Assembly: GCF_014356525.2 (NCBI RefSeq)
Contig: NC_052510.1
Location: 57,094,956 to 57,158,955 of the forward strand
Origin: Nilaparvata lugens
Lineage: Eukaryota > Arthropoda > Insecta > Hemiptera > Delphacidae
Direction: 5' to 3'
Length of the DNA: 64,000 nucleotides
Within the stretch, counting starts at the first letter, position 1; each line of letters starts with the position of its first letter. Both the position numbers and the translations under genes were made by a program. This document shows positions 22,338 to 34,315 of the stretch, one piece after another. The notes beneath the pieces are model-generated. The model was not told where the DNA came from and made no database searches. It was given only the letters and a program-made list of their open reading frames with translations.

Positions 22338-23055
22338 ACTAGTAGTTCAGTGAACAGTAGACCTCGCGCTCAGTCAGTTACATTGACCTGTTGTTATGTT
22401 TTCTCAAAAATAAATAAATAATTTATCAATTAAAAATGTCTAGAAAAAATCCTAAATAAACATAGAGCTTTCTGTCCCATATCGTACCGTGATGTGTCGT
22501 CCCGGAATGTGAGTGTGAGCGCTGTTATCAGGTCTGCAACAGTCTACAACGTTGATGGAAAGATACAATTTTCAAAATGTTCGATGTTTTTGAACGGGTA
22601 GTATTATAGTCAACTGTCTAATAACGTTAATGGGAAGATACATTTTAAAGATGTTCGATGTTTTTGAACGGGTAATTTTATAGTCAACTGTCTAATAACG
22701 TTAATGGAAAGATACATTTTCAAGATGTTCGATGTTTTTGAACAAGTAGTATTATAGTCCACTAGACAGCTGATTTATGATGAATAATTCTATAGTCTGA
22801 TTTTTACGGTAATATTGGGGTATGAAGGCGGCTCCTTTTTTCTTTTATATTATTATCCTTGAAATGCAAAATTTCCAAAAACCTTGTATATACGTCGACG
22901 CGCAATTTAAAAAGGAGCATACCTGTCAAATTTCATGAAAATCTATTACCGCGTTTCGCCGTGAATGCGCAACATGGAAACATATAAACATTTAAACATT
23001 AAGAGAAATGCCAAACCGTCGACTTGAATCTAAGACCTCACTTCGCTCGGTCAAT
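22338..23055 (+). mobile_element. Family B repeat, copy 3
   Basis: It begins ACTAGTAGTTCAGTGAACAG and ends CTCACTTCGCTCGGTCAATT. Near the 5' half a ~67-bp phrase (GATGTTCGATGTTTTTGAAC) is repeated three times (22570-22760), an expansion not seen in the other copies. Confidence 0.7.
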
Positions 23056-23306
23056 TATTAATGTTTCTAGATTTTTCGTTCTTGGGGAAAGTGTAGCACT
23101 ACTTTGTTGCTGGATGTTGCACAAGATATGAGCTATATTAGGATGTAACTCCAAATGATAATTTCTATAGAGGGTTGTAATATTATTACTCCTGATAAAT
23201 GGCAACAAAAATGATCCTCATTAAAATTAGGGAGAGAAACAGTTCTGGGTTTATCCTGCTTATTCTCTTCCAATAAATAATCTGATATTGTGATTGTGGA
23301 ATGAAA

Positions 23307-23982
23307 TCTATATATATGTAAAAGCGAAATGGCACTCACTCACTCACTCACTCACTGACTGACTGACTCACTCACTCACTCGCAGAACTAAAAATCTACC
23401 GGACCAAAAACGTTCAAACTTGGTAGGTATGTTCAGTTGGCCCTTTAGAGGCGCACTAAGAAATCTTTTGGCAATATTTTAACTCTAAGGGTGGTTTTTA
23501 AGGGTTTGAAGTTCGTCTTTTAGCATGTATATTCTTCTTATTCCAATCTCTTAATTATAATTGAAAAATGTTCATATCATATGTTTATATAGAACTATAA
23601 TCTAGAGAGAGTACCTCTTCGAAATAGTTGTTAACTGGTAACTAAATTAATAATTTTGTCAGGTTCGCATTAAGTTGAGTTGACTTTGTTAGGTTGGCAT
23701 CAAGTTGAAGATTGAAATGCATTTATCGCGGAAAAATTGATTGGTCACTGCTACTTCAATCAGAGCTATTCCTGGGAATATTATATTACTAGCCGTCAGG
23801 CTCGCTTCGTTCGCCATATCCGTTTAGCCAGACGTTTATTCTGGACCCCCGACTGGATCGTCCTAACATATGATAAAAAAAAATGCTCAAAAGAAAAATT
23901 CAGGCGAGCGAAGCGAGCCTGTTGATCTTTTTCTTGGACGATCCAGTCGGGGGTCCAGGGGCGAAGCGAGCCTGACGGCTAG
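23307..23982 (+). mobile_element. Non-autonomous Helitron, copy 2
   Basis: Starts TCTATATATATGTAAAAGCG after A and ends GCCTGACGGCTAG before T. Same order as copy 1, including the (CACT)n tract, the ACCGGACCAAAAACGTTCAA block and the internal inverted 3' end at 23788. The GC-rich segment before the 3' end is partly deleted (GTCCAGGGGCGAAGCGAG). Confidence 0.85.
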
Positions 23983-25138
23983 TAAATTAATAAAATCACT
24001 CATCATCATCAATTGGCTCGTGTTGAGGAAATAATGAGCTACATTGAAGGAAGGTGGTGATGTGGAAATGATTAATACCTAATATGTTGCAGAAGGCAAG
24101 TTATAACAACCATTCTCTAGAGATAAGAGTTAACGGTGTCAGTTGTTGTATGATTTTAGATCTCTGGTAGATCCTTGTAATTCTTAGGGTGTTTTGCACA
24201 GTCGAAAATCAAACTGGATTGATTCAACTAGTGGTTCAAACTCAAAATGGGCCACATTGTAGCAAACGAGACTTGATATAATAAACGAGATTGAATCAAG
24301 TTTAAAATGGAAGTTCGTTCAAACTGGCGCTATGCAAACGGCACTTAATGTTATACTTTTAAAAATTCCATGAAAGTGTCTTTAAAAAACATTAATCAAT
24401 ATAAATATGAATACAAGATGTGAATAAGCTCAAAGTTATATCCATTCAATCGATAATGTTATAGGAATTCAGGTTGCGTTTTGAATTAGAAATTCTTGGT
24501 TCAACTCGACATTTCTTCTTTTCTTTCAAAATTGAGAAATCCGATGGTTGTTCTTAACTCATTCCCGGTGAGAATAGGAATGAATTTGTTTCCAGAAATG
24601 CAAGAATATTATTTGCTTCCCATTTTCTGCCCTCTCAGCAGGAAGAGTTGGTTATTTCGGAGACTTTGCTGTGCATACAGAATAGTAATCAGTTTCTAGA
24701 GTCTCTCCCGATGGATTTCTTTTTGTGACCTTTCTTCTTATGCGAGCGAAATAATAAAGGAGGTGGATGATATTATCAAGTATCATTTTGATACATTAGT
24801 CACTTCATTATTACTCTTCTTCAATAACAGAAAAATTGATGAAATTTGATCTGTCTAGATCAAAAACTTGATAAAGTTGACTGGTCTTGGCATTGAATTA
24901 TTTTCTTCTCCATTGAATCAACTTGTTAATCAAATGTGATGTAGTTTTCAAGCAAAAATTTATCAAGAACCGTTCAGTTTGATAGAGTCAGGCGAATAAT
25001 AGATTATTTTTGGAATAATTTCAAATCCTCAGTAAGGACAAAAGTTGCAGAAGGAGAATCAAATTCGTTCACAAAAAGTATTCTCTTGACTTCTGTCAAC
25101 TATTGTTGATTAGATGCACCTCTCTGACACTAAGTTCT
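23983..25138. other. Stretch without recognised feature
   Basis: AT-rich unique-looking sequence. Short frames (for example 24496-24699) carry no known motif. No repeat shared with the rest of the window was noticed. Confidence 0.4.
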
Positions 25139-25310
25139 CAGGCTGGTCACACACCGATTAGTCAAGACAAGACTAGTCACGTTTAGTCACAATACTTCAC
25201 GTAGCTGCTTATGGAGTCATGTCTAATTGCAATGACTAATCAGTGTGTGTTGCGTCATAAGCAGCAATGTGAAGTATTGTGACTACACGTGACTAGTCTG
25301 ACTAGACAAT
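25139..25310. mobile_element. Palindromic MITE (GGCTAGTCACACACCGATTAGTC family), copy 1
   Basis: Left half GGTCACACACCGATTAGTCA and AGACTAGTCACGTTTAGTCA; right half TTGTGACTACACGTGACTAG. Inverted arms of about 80 bp meet near GTCTAATTGCAATGACTAAT. A second copy is the core of the palindrome at 25305-25662. Confidence 0.65.
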
Positions 25311-25662
25311 GATTTCATTGCTTTCACTCACATATCAATAACATATATTACCATATCCACATATTCTCAGAAAAAGATCTTATGAGACATTAGGCTAGTC
25401 ACACAACGATTAGTCAAGACAAGACTAGTCACGTTTAGTCACAATACTTCATTGCTTATGGAGTCATGTCTAATTGCAATGACTAATCATAGTGTGTTCC
25501 GTCATAAGCAGCAATGTGAAGTATTGTGACTAAACGTGACTAGTCTTGTCTTGACTAATCGGTGTGTGACTAGCCTAATGTCTCATAAGATCTTTTCTGA
25601 GAATATGTGGATATTGAAATATATGTTATTGATATGTGAGTGAAAGCAATGAAATCATTGTC
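25305..25662. repeat. Near-perfect 358-bp palindrome built around a second MITE copy
   Basis: The outer arms 25305-25391 and about 25576-25662 are inverted copies of each other (GACAATGATTTCATTGCTTT against AAAGCAATGAAATCATTGTC). The core 25392-25578 is the MITE, itself palindromic. Together the arms are about 175 bp around a centre near 25484. It looks like an inverted duplication of flanking host sequence around the MITE. Confidence 0.75.
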
Positions 25663-25759
25663 AGGAAACCGCGATCCTTCAGCTATAGAATAAGGCAATA
25701 AGGAAAGGCAGCGTAAATCCAACCAATTCTGAAAGCTTGAAGTGAATCTGAATTTAATA

Positions 25760-25960
25760 AAGGCTCTGATCAATATTTATTCATTTATTCGTGGACAGAA
25801 TTACAAATAATATAAATATGATTAGGAAGAAACAACAGGCTTGGCCCAAATCTATTCCATTCCCAAATTTTGATCAATTAATAAAATGTCCAAACCAAAA
25901 ATAACCAAAATTAAGATAGATTAAAAACCAAACTATATTCAAATATAACACTTAATAATT
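25760..25960 (-). mobile_element. LINE 3' tail fragment
   Basis: Minus-strand tail beginning at TATTTATTCATTTATTCGTG, followed by AGGAAGAAACAACAGGCTTG and the AAATTTTGATCAATTAATAA block shared with 32000-32200 and 45900-46060. Confidence 0.45.
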
Positions 25961-27080
25961 ATCACTTCATATTGAATTAATAAAGTTATTTTATAAAATT
26001 TTGAACTCAAAAATACACACATCTTCTCTCACTAAGCACAGCTTTATGAGATTTCTGTCAGCATATGTTATGAATAACCTTTATGCTTTCTATTCTGATA
26101 GATCGTAATGAATCTGACTTGATTGAGATTCCCATGTCATCATCTCTTATGTATAACATCAATGCTCTCCGTTCAAGCAATGCTGAAAGTTCAAAATGAA
26201 TCTGACTTGAGTGATATTCCCAAGTCAGCATTCTTCTATGATCAACATCAACGCTTTTCATTGAACCAGAGCTGTAAGTTTGGAGTGGATCTGACCATAT
26301 CCTGCAGCCGATTAGTAGCAGTGAGAACAGAAGCCTGCAGGCCTGCCAGCTAACAAAGAAGAATTCGGGCTGAAGGCTACGAGATTAGCCGACGAAGAGT
26401 GACTGGTAGAAAGCAGTAGATAAGGTTATCGCAACCTGCTAACAGAGGTAGTTGATTGAAGAGCGTCTGACTCGTGTTGGACTCCGGTAATTCCGCCCTA
26501 TCATTAAGGCAACAGGCAGCCGCCTGATAAGACCTAACGGCTGAAGGGAGAATTGTGACTTTCCCTTGCTACTTTCCTTTCAGTGATCGCCTCTCTCCCT
26601 GCCAGCAACAAATCGACCGATCGAAATTTCCTGCACGGTCACCCTTCCAACTTGTATTCTCGCCTTGTGTCACTTCATTCCCCCCCAGATTGTCTGGACC
26701 TAACGCAGATCACCTGTTCACTGCTCCCTCCCCTCATGGTCAGAAATTTTCCCCTAAATTTCCCCCAAGACTTGGCTCGTCGAGCTTAATGAACTGAAGC
26801 TGGAAAGAAAAATGTCCCTTCGTCTTTCATAACTTACCTCCCCCTCGTTTCCAAACATGCCTCCCTCACCCCTCGGTCTTTCAGTCTCCTGTAACAAGCG
26901 TGGATAACAAGCTGCCGAAATGAAACATCACTTCATCGTAAATCAACGCCCAAGTTCATTGTTTCTATTTTGAAATACTGCTAATGTCCGGTTCCACGAA
27001 GCTCGGTCAAGAAATTTGAATACAATCGAAACAGGAACCACGAGCGCACTGGGACCTAAGATTTCTATGACGATAGTGAG
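25961..27080. other. Stretch without recognised gene; higher GC after 26,300
   Basis: Two partly similar blocks near 26100 and 26190 (AATGAATCTGACTTGA, then TGATATTCCCA) suggest an old tandem duplication. From 26300 to 26950 the GC content is higher, and overlapping short frames are open on the plus strand without motifs. Confidence 0.35.
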
Positions 27081-27084
27081 GCTA

Positions 27085-27545
27085 CTGTTAAGGCCTTTGA
27101 ACACAGTCAAATCAGGAACGGTTCAGGAACCACGAAACTTATGATTTCTATGGCGATAGTTAGGCTACTAACGATAGTTCCAGTGCACACTTCTTGTAAA
27201 TTGTAACTAGCTGGACCAAGTTCAAAATGTCTTGGTGAAACTGAGCACTGATCGTCAAATCAGGAACGGTTCAGGAACCACGAAACTTATGATTTCTATG
27301 GCGATAGTTAGGCTACTAACGATAGTTCCAGTGCACACTTCTTGTAAATTGTAACTAGCTGGACCAAGTTCAAAATGTCTTGGTGAAACTGAGCACTGAT
27401 CGATGAGGAAATTTGATTGGAGATGGTTGATAATTCCAGTGCACACTTCTTGTAAATTGTAACTAGCTGGACCAAGTTCAAAATGTCTTGGTGAAACTGA
27501 GCACTGATCGATGAGGAAATTTGATTGGAGATGGTTGATAGTTGG
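27085..27545. repeat. Complex tandem repeat (units ~119 and ~139 bp)
   Basis: The ~84-bp block CAGTGCACACTTCTTGTAAA ... GAAACTGAGCACTGATCG occurs three times (about 27180, 27330, 27440). Copies 1 and 2 are joined through TCAAATCAGGAACGGTTCAG and GGCGATAGTTAGGCTACTAA. Copies 2 and 3 are joined through ATGAGGAAATTTGATTGGAG. Minus-strand frames of 87-100 codons are the repeat read through. Confidence 0.8.
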
Positions 27546-27639
27546 ACATTTGAACAATATCCATAGTTCACTTAAAAAGTATTAGTACTAATCATATAAG
27601 AGCAACAAATGTTAGTATAATTAGCTAGTATGAGAAACT

Positions 27640-28680
27640 TCTCAACTCAATCAATCAATCAATCAAGAATATTCTTTATTCCAAAAATACAGTAAGTACA
27701 CAATATATGATGTTTGTAGTTAACTTTCTCGAACCAAATTTTTATTATTAATATTGAAGAAGCATTCCACAGAAAAAAGGCACACAGACCAACAATCATC
27801 TGTCATCATCAACTCTGATTGAGAATCATCAAGTCTCTTGAAATTATATTGTGGTAGAAGTTACTAATAATTCAATACGTGCACTCTCTAGATACAGTAA
27901 TAGAATAAGGTTAGTTTTAGCAGAGAGAAGTTAGTAATTATAAGTATTAGTGATATTTTATTATTTGTAATATTATTAGTAATTATTCATTAGTAGATTA
28001 TTTTTTTCATCTCTGGTTTTAGTCATAAATAAAATCTATGACTCTTGGAATTCTGCCGATATTGTATCAAATTCTGAAGCCATCCGTATTACATTTGAAC
28101 CACGAATACCACATAACTGCTTTACGGTCCATCGTGAACAATCAAGAGAGGCATGTGAATTACTCCTATCGTAACAACGGAATGGATAAAGAGTCAACAG
28201 TAAAATTCTAGTACACATTCGAAAAAGCTAAAGCTGTTGAGAAATCATCGACTCAGCAGTTTTGGGATATGTACATGACCGCTTTTATGTGTGGAAAAAC
28301 GAAAGAGCATAGCTCTGTTGGACTCAGCAACATTTAGCCAGCTGGAGGAAAACACACAGTGATGTGAAGGCACGGCCGTAAGATGCTCGGAAGTTTTCCG
28401 ATGCTGTTTGCCGTTATTGCATAGGCTTTTCCGGCTTTTCCAGGCGGTGGAAAACTGTGGAACGGTTCGAAACCACAATATTGCCAAGTGGATGGGTAGA
28501 ATTCCTTTCTTTCCCCCACTACTCCTCCATCCACACCTCACCCCTCCTCTTCTGTCTCGACTTTTTCCAACTGCTCCAGCTCTATATGTAATAAAAGCAA
28601 AGACTTTCCGCCCAATGTCTATCTGGATCGAGGGGAATGCTCCCAACGGAAAAGACGATCCACAACTGTGACGTCACCTA
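27640..28680. other. LINE-tail-like start, then unrecognised sequence
   Basis: (CAAT)n at 27645 followed by TTCTTTATTCCAAAAATACA looks like a minus-strand LINE tail. After that AT-rich DNA leads to a GC-richer block (28250-28680) that is open in several overlapping frames on both strands without known motifs. Confidence 0.3.
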
Positions 28681-28806
28681 TAAACATATTGCTAAAAGAA
28701 TAGAACAATATTATCCAAAATAATAGTCAAGAATCTTATCTATGATGTGGGATATCATCAGTCAAGGAGCTGAGAATCAGTAGTCAGTACCTAGTTATCT
28801 CTATAA

Positions 28807-30138
28807 TAAAAATCTGGTGTGGTACACTCACACAACTTTCCTTGCTCATTGAACTGTAAGCCTCATTCTCAAACGAGAATAATTTAGGGGTCACAATAAT
28901 TTAGGGGGGGGGGAATAAAATAGGGTCACATCATGACAATTATTGGCGGCAACATATTATTTGCAACTACGATCAGACTACTGTATATGTGTATATTATA
29001 ATTATTGTTTTCAGAGTACTTTTTCCTTCGTGTAAATTGTGAAATTAGATGATTTTTTTTTAAAGTCGTCAAAACAGCTGTTCTACAGATGAATTATCTT
29101 GACTATGACTGTGTACTTTTTATAAACTGCTCTACCTACCTACCTACCTCATGCACGAGATGGAGGTTACAAAGTCCATTTCTCAAGGATAGGGTGGACC
29201 CCCCATTAGTTTCCCAGGAAAAAGACTCATGCCAGTTGATAGATCTGATAAATTACTATACAGGGTATGAATTTGAAAAAAATCGTTAGAGCCGTTTTTG
29301 AGAAAATCGTGAAAAACATGGTTTTTAGTCATTATCCGCCATTTTTCTCAATAATATTACGGAGCTCCTGAAATTTTCCGGAAATGAGACTCATGCCAGT
29401 TGATAGGGCTTATAGATAGCTATCTATGATATGAATTTGAAGAAAATCGTTCGAGCCGTTTTCGAGAAAACCGTTAAAAACATGGTTTTTTCGTCATTAT
29501 CCGCCATTTTTCTCAAGAATATTACAGAGCTCCTGAAATTATCCCAGAAATAAGACTCATGCCAGTTGATAGGGCTTATAAATAGCTATCCATGGTATAA
29601 ATTTGAAGAAAATCGTTAGAGCCGTTTTCGAGAAAACCGTGAAAAACATGGTTTTTTCGTCATTATCCGCCATTTTTCTCAAGAATATTACAGAGCTCCT
29701 GAAATTTTCCCAATAATGAGACTCATGCCAGTTGATAGGACTTATAAATAGCTATCCATGGTATGAATTTGAAGAAAATCGTTAGAGCCGTTTTCGAGAA
29801 AAACGTGAAAAACATGGTTTTTTAGTAATTATCCGCCATTTTTTCCGCCATCTTGAATTGAATTTTATTGAATTTCTTATTGTCGGATCCTCATGGTATA
29901 AGGACCTCAAGTTTAAAATTTCAAGTCAATCGGTTGATTAGGAATGGAGTTATCGTGTTCACAGACATACACACACACACACATACACACATACACACAC
30001 ACAGACCAACACCCAAAAATCATGTTTTTGGACTCTGGGGGACTTGAAACGTATAGAAAACTTGAAATCAGGGTACCTTAATTTTTTTTGGAAAGCAATA
30101 CTTTCCTTACCTATGGTAATAGGGCAAGGAAAGTAAAA
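28807..30138 (+). mobile_element. Family A repeat, copy 5, enlarged variant
   Basis: The 5' end AATCTGGTGTGGTACACTCA and the 3' end GGGCAAGGAAAGTAAAAAC fit family A. The region between 29165 and 29850 holds about four tandem copies of a ~165-bp unit (GAGCTCCTGAAATTTTCC at 29362, 29527 and 29693) that other copies have once. The (AC)n tract is only about 35 bp (29969-30003). A G9 run lies near 28907. Confidence 0.75.
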
Positions 30139-30510
30139 ACAGATGGGATAACTAGTAGTTCTTTGAACAGTAGACCTCACGAAGTTTTCTCATCCACTAG
30201 TAGTATCTGATGTCACCTGTTCTAGTTTATTCAGTTGATTCAAAATTCACAGTTGAATAATAATTTATACTCTTAAAAACAATTAAAGTATTTGTTTTCT
30301 CCAAGATCAAAAAATCACTTATGTTAATAAACTCAGTTCACGTTTGAATTTGTATCGAATATGATGATTTATCCAGTTTCGTGATAATCTTTCCATCCGA
30401 TAAAAATATTTCTCAACTACTTTGGAATTATTATTTTTTCAATCAAGAATATTATAATTTCTTCAACATTATTCAGATCATTTAACCATTTTTCATTTTA
30501 TTCACAATCA

Positions 30511-31368
30511 CCTATTAAATTTGTTCTTGAACACAACGATTCACTAAAAAACATAATGAGAGCAGCACTTTATAAGTGTTCTAGAATAAGTAGCTATTTT
30601 CCGCTTGGCACTAAAAGAATTATTTACTATTCAATGATACAGAGTACTCTGTACTATGGTATCTCAATATACAGTTTAGCTCCGAAATATATAAAACAGC
30701 CATTACAGAATATTGTAAAAAGGATAATAAGAACTCTTTTTAATGGTATTGATCGCCAGCTATTGGGAATTATGTCCATGGGGGCCCTAGCCAATTATAC
30801 TGATTTGACAAGGAATTATTTCATAAGCGAATTTAGAGAAATAAATGAAATAAACTATGGATTGAGAAACAGAGTATTTAGACCACAGAGATTCAACAAT
30901 AATTATGGTAAAAGAACTCCAGAGTGCAGAATACCATATTTTCTGAACTCATTGCCTCTGGAATTGCGAAATTTACAAAGAAGGGGTGAAGTTCGGACAA
31001 AATTGAAATTATTTTTCATTGCAATAATTGATGATTGACATAATATGACATATGGTTGGATTTACAGTAAGAATGCAAGCTCACAATAGTTTCTCAGACT
31101 AGCGATCATTTAATAGTTATATGGGAAGGTTTTACATTTTATTATAAGTAATTATTTATGAATTTCTAATTTGCTTTGTTAATAACATTCATTTAATATT
31201 ATATATTTATATTTGTTTATTATGTAAGTTATTGCAGCATAGTAAATGTTTTTAGTATTTTTTTTAAATATTCCTCAAATAGCTTAAAGCTAGAGGGATT
31301 AAAAATATATATGAATTTTGTATTTAATGAGATGTGTATTGAAATTGAAATAAATTGAAATTGAAATT
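30511..31368 (+). mobile_element. 5'-truncated LINE inserted in family B copy 4
   Basis: Contains the end of a reverse-transcriptase ORF (30556-31038), a 3' UTR of about 280 bp, and a tail made of TTGAAA repeats (31340-31370). Family B sequence resumes with ATGTGAGAATATTGATATTG. Confidence 0.75.
30556..31038 (+). pseudogene. C-terminal end of a Jockey/CR1-type LINE ORF2
   Basis: The 160-residue frame starts RAALYKCSRISSYFP and has IIYYSMIQSTLYYGISIY (about residues 22-39), IVKRIIRTLFN, and near the end the terminal module FLNSLPLELRNL. This is the usual post-catalytic region of Jockey-superfamily ORF2 proteins: the Y-A-x-x-x-S-x-L-x-Y-G-I-x-x-W-like segment and the final (F/L)N-x-LP motif. 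The endonuclease and catalytic reverse-transcriptase motifs are absent because of 5' truncation, so it is not functional. Met1 is internal to the original protein. Confidence 0.65.
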
Positions 31369-31804
31369 GAAATGTGAGAATATTGATATTGATGAGCACG
31401 CATCATAAAAAATATTGAAACCCCACCTTATAGAAATAGACACGGCCAGACATCCGTGTAATGCATGCAATGAATAATCACTTGTCAGCTGATTGATTAT
31501 GAATAATAATTCTATAGTCTGATTGATCATTATATTCAAAGTAGATGATGCATATATAGTAATATCAGAGTATGGAGGAATTCCTTTTCTTTTCATATTA
31601 TCCTTAAAATGCAAAATTCCAAAAAACCTTGTGTATACATCGATGCGCAGTTGAAAAAGGGATTTTCCTGCCAAATCTCATCGAATTCTATCAAAGAGTA
31701 TGGCCGTATTCGCGTTACACACAGACAAGAGCAAAGCGAGTTGAAACATAGACCTCACTACGTTCGGTAAAAAATGATCCTCAACAGTGTAGTCAACAAT
31801 TAAT

Positions 31805-31945
31805 ATATTGCTGAAAAAGTAGAACAATAGTATCTCAGATAATAGTCAAGAATCTTTTCTATGATGTGACTATCATCAGTCAAGCAGCCGAAAATCAATC
31901 AAAACCAAAATCTAGCCTAGTCAGTAGTTATCTCTATGACATGGT
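31805..31945. repeat. Second copy of a ~135-bp sequence also at 28682-28806
   Basis: ATATTGCTGAAAAAGTAGAACAATA and ATAATAGTCAAGAATCTT correspond to 28690-28740; both copies continue to CAGTAGTTATCTCTAT or similar. The two direct copies bracket family A copy 5 and family B copy 4. Confidence 0.55.
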
Positions 31946-31989
31946 ACGAAAATATTATGGAAATGACTGAATGCAAATTACTCAGAAAT

Positions 31990-32200
31990 CCAGCACTAGA
32001 TTAATTAATTAATTCATTTATTTTATTTATTTATCGTATAAAATACTATAATAATAATACAATTATGACATTGGAAGAAAAACTAGGCCAAGCCTGTACT
32101 ATTTCTCTCCAAAAATTTTGATAAAATGTTAATGTTGTCCAAAAATAAGGTTATAATTTATAGTCACACACTGCTTCGTCACTTGATTTTCGGTCCAGAA
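31990..32200 (-). mobile_element. LINE 3' tail fragment
   Basis: Minus-strand tail (TTAATTCATTTATTTTATTTAT) followed by GGAAGAAAAACTAGGCCAAG and TACTATTTCTCTCCAAAAATTTTGAT, the same order as 45900-46060. 32200-32835 is otherwise unremarkable. Confidence 0.5.
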
Positions 32201-32835
32201 ATGATGATTTACAATTTTGAATTTTGAAGGTTGATTTTATACTCTAAATGAATCACAATAAATCAAAAACTTTAGAAATATTGCACTTATTTGAAAAATT
32301 TGAATACAAAATCAAAAACCTACTCACTATTTGTTATTCACAGCTCTAAAATATATTTAGACATATTAATACATTCTCTGAAGTAAGATGTAATGTTATG
32401 ATATGATACGATCCATTTAAAACTGATTTTTGAGTATTAGTCTGATTCTATGCCCAAGATAGTTTGAAAAAATAGGATATTCAACTCTTTTTCGTGATCT
32501 AGAAACAAATTTAGAGGTGTTGAGAATTCTACCCAATGCCACTGAACTGCAGTGCAGAGATTGAATAGGTTCATAATAAGAGTTTACTTTTAGAGCTTAT
32601 TCGCAATTGCTCTATTTGCAACACGCAATTGCTCTAGAGCATATTTGCAACACGCGTTAAGGCTCTCACAGTTTAAAGTTCAGAATTAAGGTGAGGGAGG
32701 AGTTGTTGCAGGTTTGTCCTTATTCCAGTGAGGAGTTCTTCTTGCATTATGAAATGCAAAGATTGACGACTTGGATTATAATTGACAAATCCTTATACCC
32801 CTTTAATGGGTGGTCAGTGGGATGAAAAGTGAAAT

Positions 32836-32935
32836 GAAATGAAAAATACTAAGAAATTGTCAAAAACACAGATTTTATCAAAAGTGGAAAGACCGGTTTT
32901 GGTTGTTACACCAATGCCAATCTCTGATAAACTTA
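32836..32935 (-). mobile_element. Fragment of the hairpin element with degenerate hammerhead-like core
   Basis: Shares TACTAAGAAATTGTCAAAAA, the GACCGGTTTTGG segment and CACCAATGCCAATCTCTGAT with 44637-44730. On the minus strand the core reads TTGGCAT and AAA instead of TTGACAA and GAA, so essential positions are lost. Confidence 0.55.
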
Positions 32936-33083
32936 TTTGCAATTGACAATATTAAAAGTGTTTTCATTTTTAGAATATTTCTCTTTCTGAAAAATCACAG
33001 TTTATTTATTTACAAGAAAATACATACATACAGGTATGGGAACAACAGGCATTATAGCCCAAAACTTTATCTCCTACATAAGG

Positions 33084-34315
33084 GTTCATTGACATAAGCG
33101 AAGCAGTAATAATTGTTAAAAGAAAGTCAAATTCAATTTCAATTTGAGTAAATGTAATTCATGGAGTGGAACATATCTCTAAATTAATTTTGACTCGCTT
33201 ATGGATTGGCAATATTCAACAGTGTTCCCATCCATCGGTTATTCCGCTATGAGGAACAATCACAGTTCACACTATGCATGAGGATTCATTGAGATAAATA
33301 AAACAATATTTGAAAGATGAGTAGAAGCCAAATTTCAGTCAAGTAAATAAAGATATTAATTATAGTGGAACAGATCTCTAAACTCTAATTCTCTCATTCC
33401 GATTGTCAATATTAAACAGTGATTACATTCTTTGATTATTTTCATATCAAAGTCACCTCATGCATGAGGAATCATTGAGATAAATAAAACAATATTTGAA
33501 AGATAAGTAGAAGTCGAATCTCAGTCAAGTAAATAAAGAGATTAATAGTGGAACAGATATCTAAATTCTGATTAGCTCATTCCGATTGTCAATATTGAAC
33601 AGTGATTACATTCTTTGATTATTTTCATATCAAAGTAACCTCATGCATGAGGAATCATTGAAATAAATAAAACAATATTTGAAAGATAAGTAGATGCCAA
33701 ATTTCAGTCAAGTAAATAAAGAAATTAATAGTGGAACAGATATCTAAATTCTGATTAGCTCATTCGGATTGTCAATACTGAATCGTGATTCCATTTTTGA
33801 TAATTTTCCTATCAAAGTTACCTCATGCTTGAGGAATTATTCAGATAAATAAAACAATATTTGAAAGATGAGTAGAAGCCAAATTACAGACAAGTAAATA
33901 AAGAAATTAATAGTGGAACAGATATCTAAATTCTGATTAGCTCATTCGGATTGTCAATACTGAACCGTGATTCCATTTTTGATAATTAACCTATCAACGT
34001 TTGCCTCATGCATGAAGAATCATTGAGATAAGTAAATCAGTAATTGATAGATGGATAAGTAAAGCCAAGTTTTAGTCAAGTAAAAGTAATCAATCAGGTA
34101 GAACAGATCTATATTATTCTCGTTCGCATTCTTGTAAACAGGCACGATGATTTCATTTTTGATCATTTTCCTATCACAGTTTACCTCATGCATGAAGATT
34201 CATTGAGATTCAGTAATTGATAGATAAGTAAAATCCAAGTCTCAGTCAAGTAAAACTAATCGATCAAGTAGAACAGATTTTGATATTCTGGTTCGCCTTC
34301 TTGCAAACTGGCACG
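33084..34315. repeat. Satellite-like array, ~183-bp unit, 6-7 copies
   Basis: CATGCATGAGGAATCATTGAGAT-type words recur at about 33285, 33471, 33655, 33836, 34019 and 34199 (spacing 180-186). Each unit contains ATAAAACAATATTTGAAAGA, GTGGAACAGATATCTAAATT and TTCCGATTGTCAATA. The outer copies are more diverged than the central ones. Confidence 0.85.

Larger units (their letters stand above)
30151..31770 (+). mobile_element. Family B repeat, copy 4, split by a LINE fragment
   Basis: Starts ACTAGTAGTTCTTTGAACAG and ends ATAGACCTCACTACGTTCGG. Compared with copy 5 (46534-47369), its middle is interrupted between about 30511 and 31368 by a 3'-end LINE fragment. Confidence 0.75.

Noticed and set aside
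28245..28671. Overlapping 133-, 66- and 87-codon frames
   Set aside because: They lie on both strands over one GC-richer block; GC-rich sequence lacks stops by composition and no motif is visible.
33084..34315. CRISPR-like array
   Set aside because: The repeats are ~183 bp, contiguous and diverged, with no short identical repeats separated by unique spacers; the DNA is eukaryotic.
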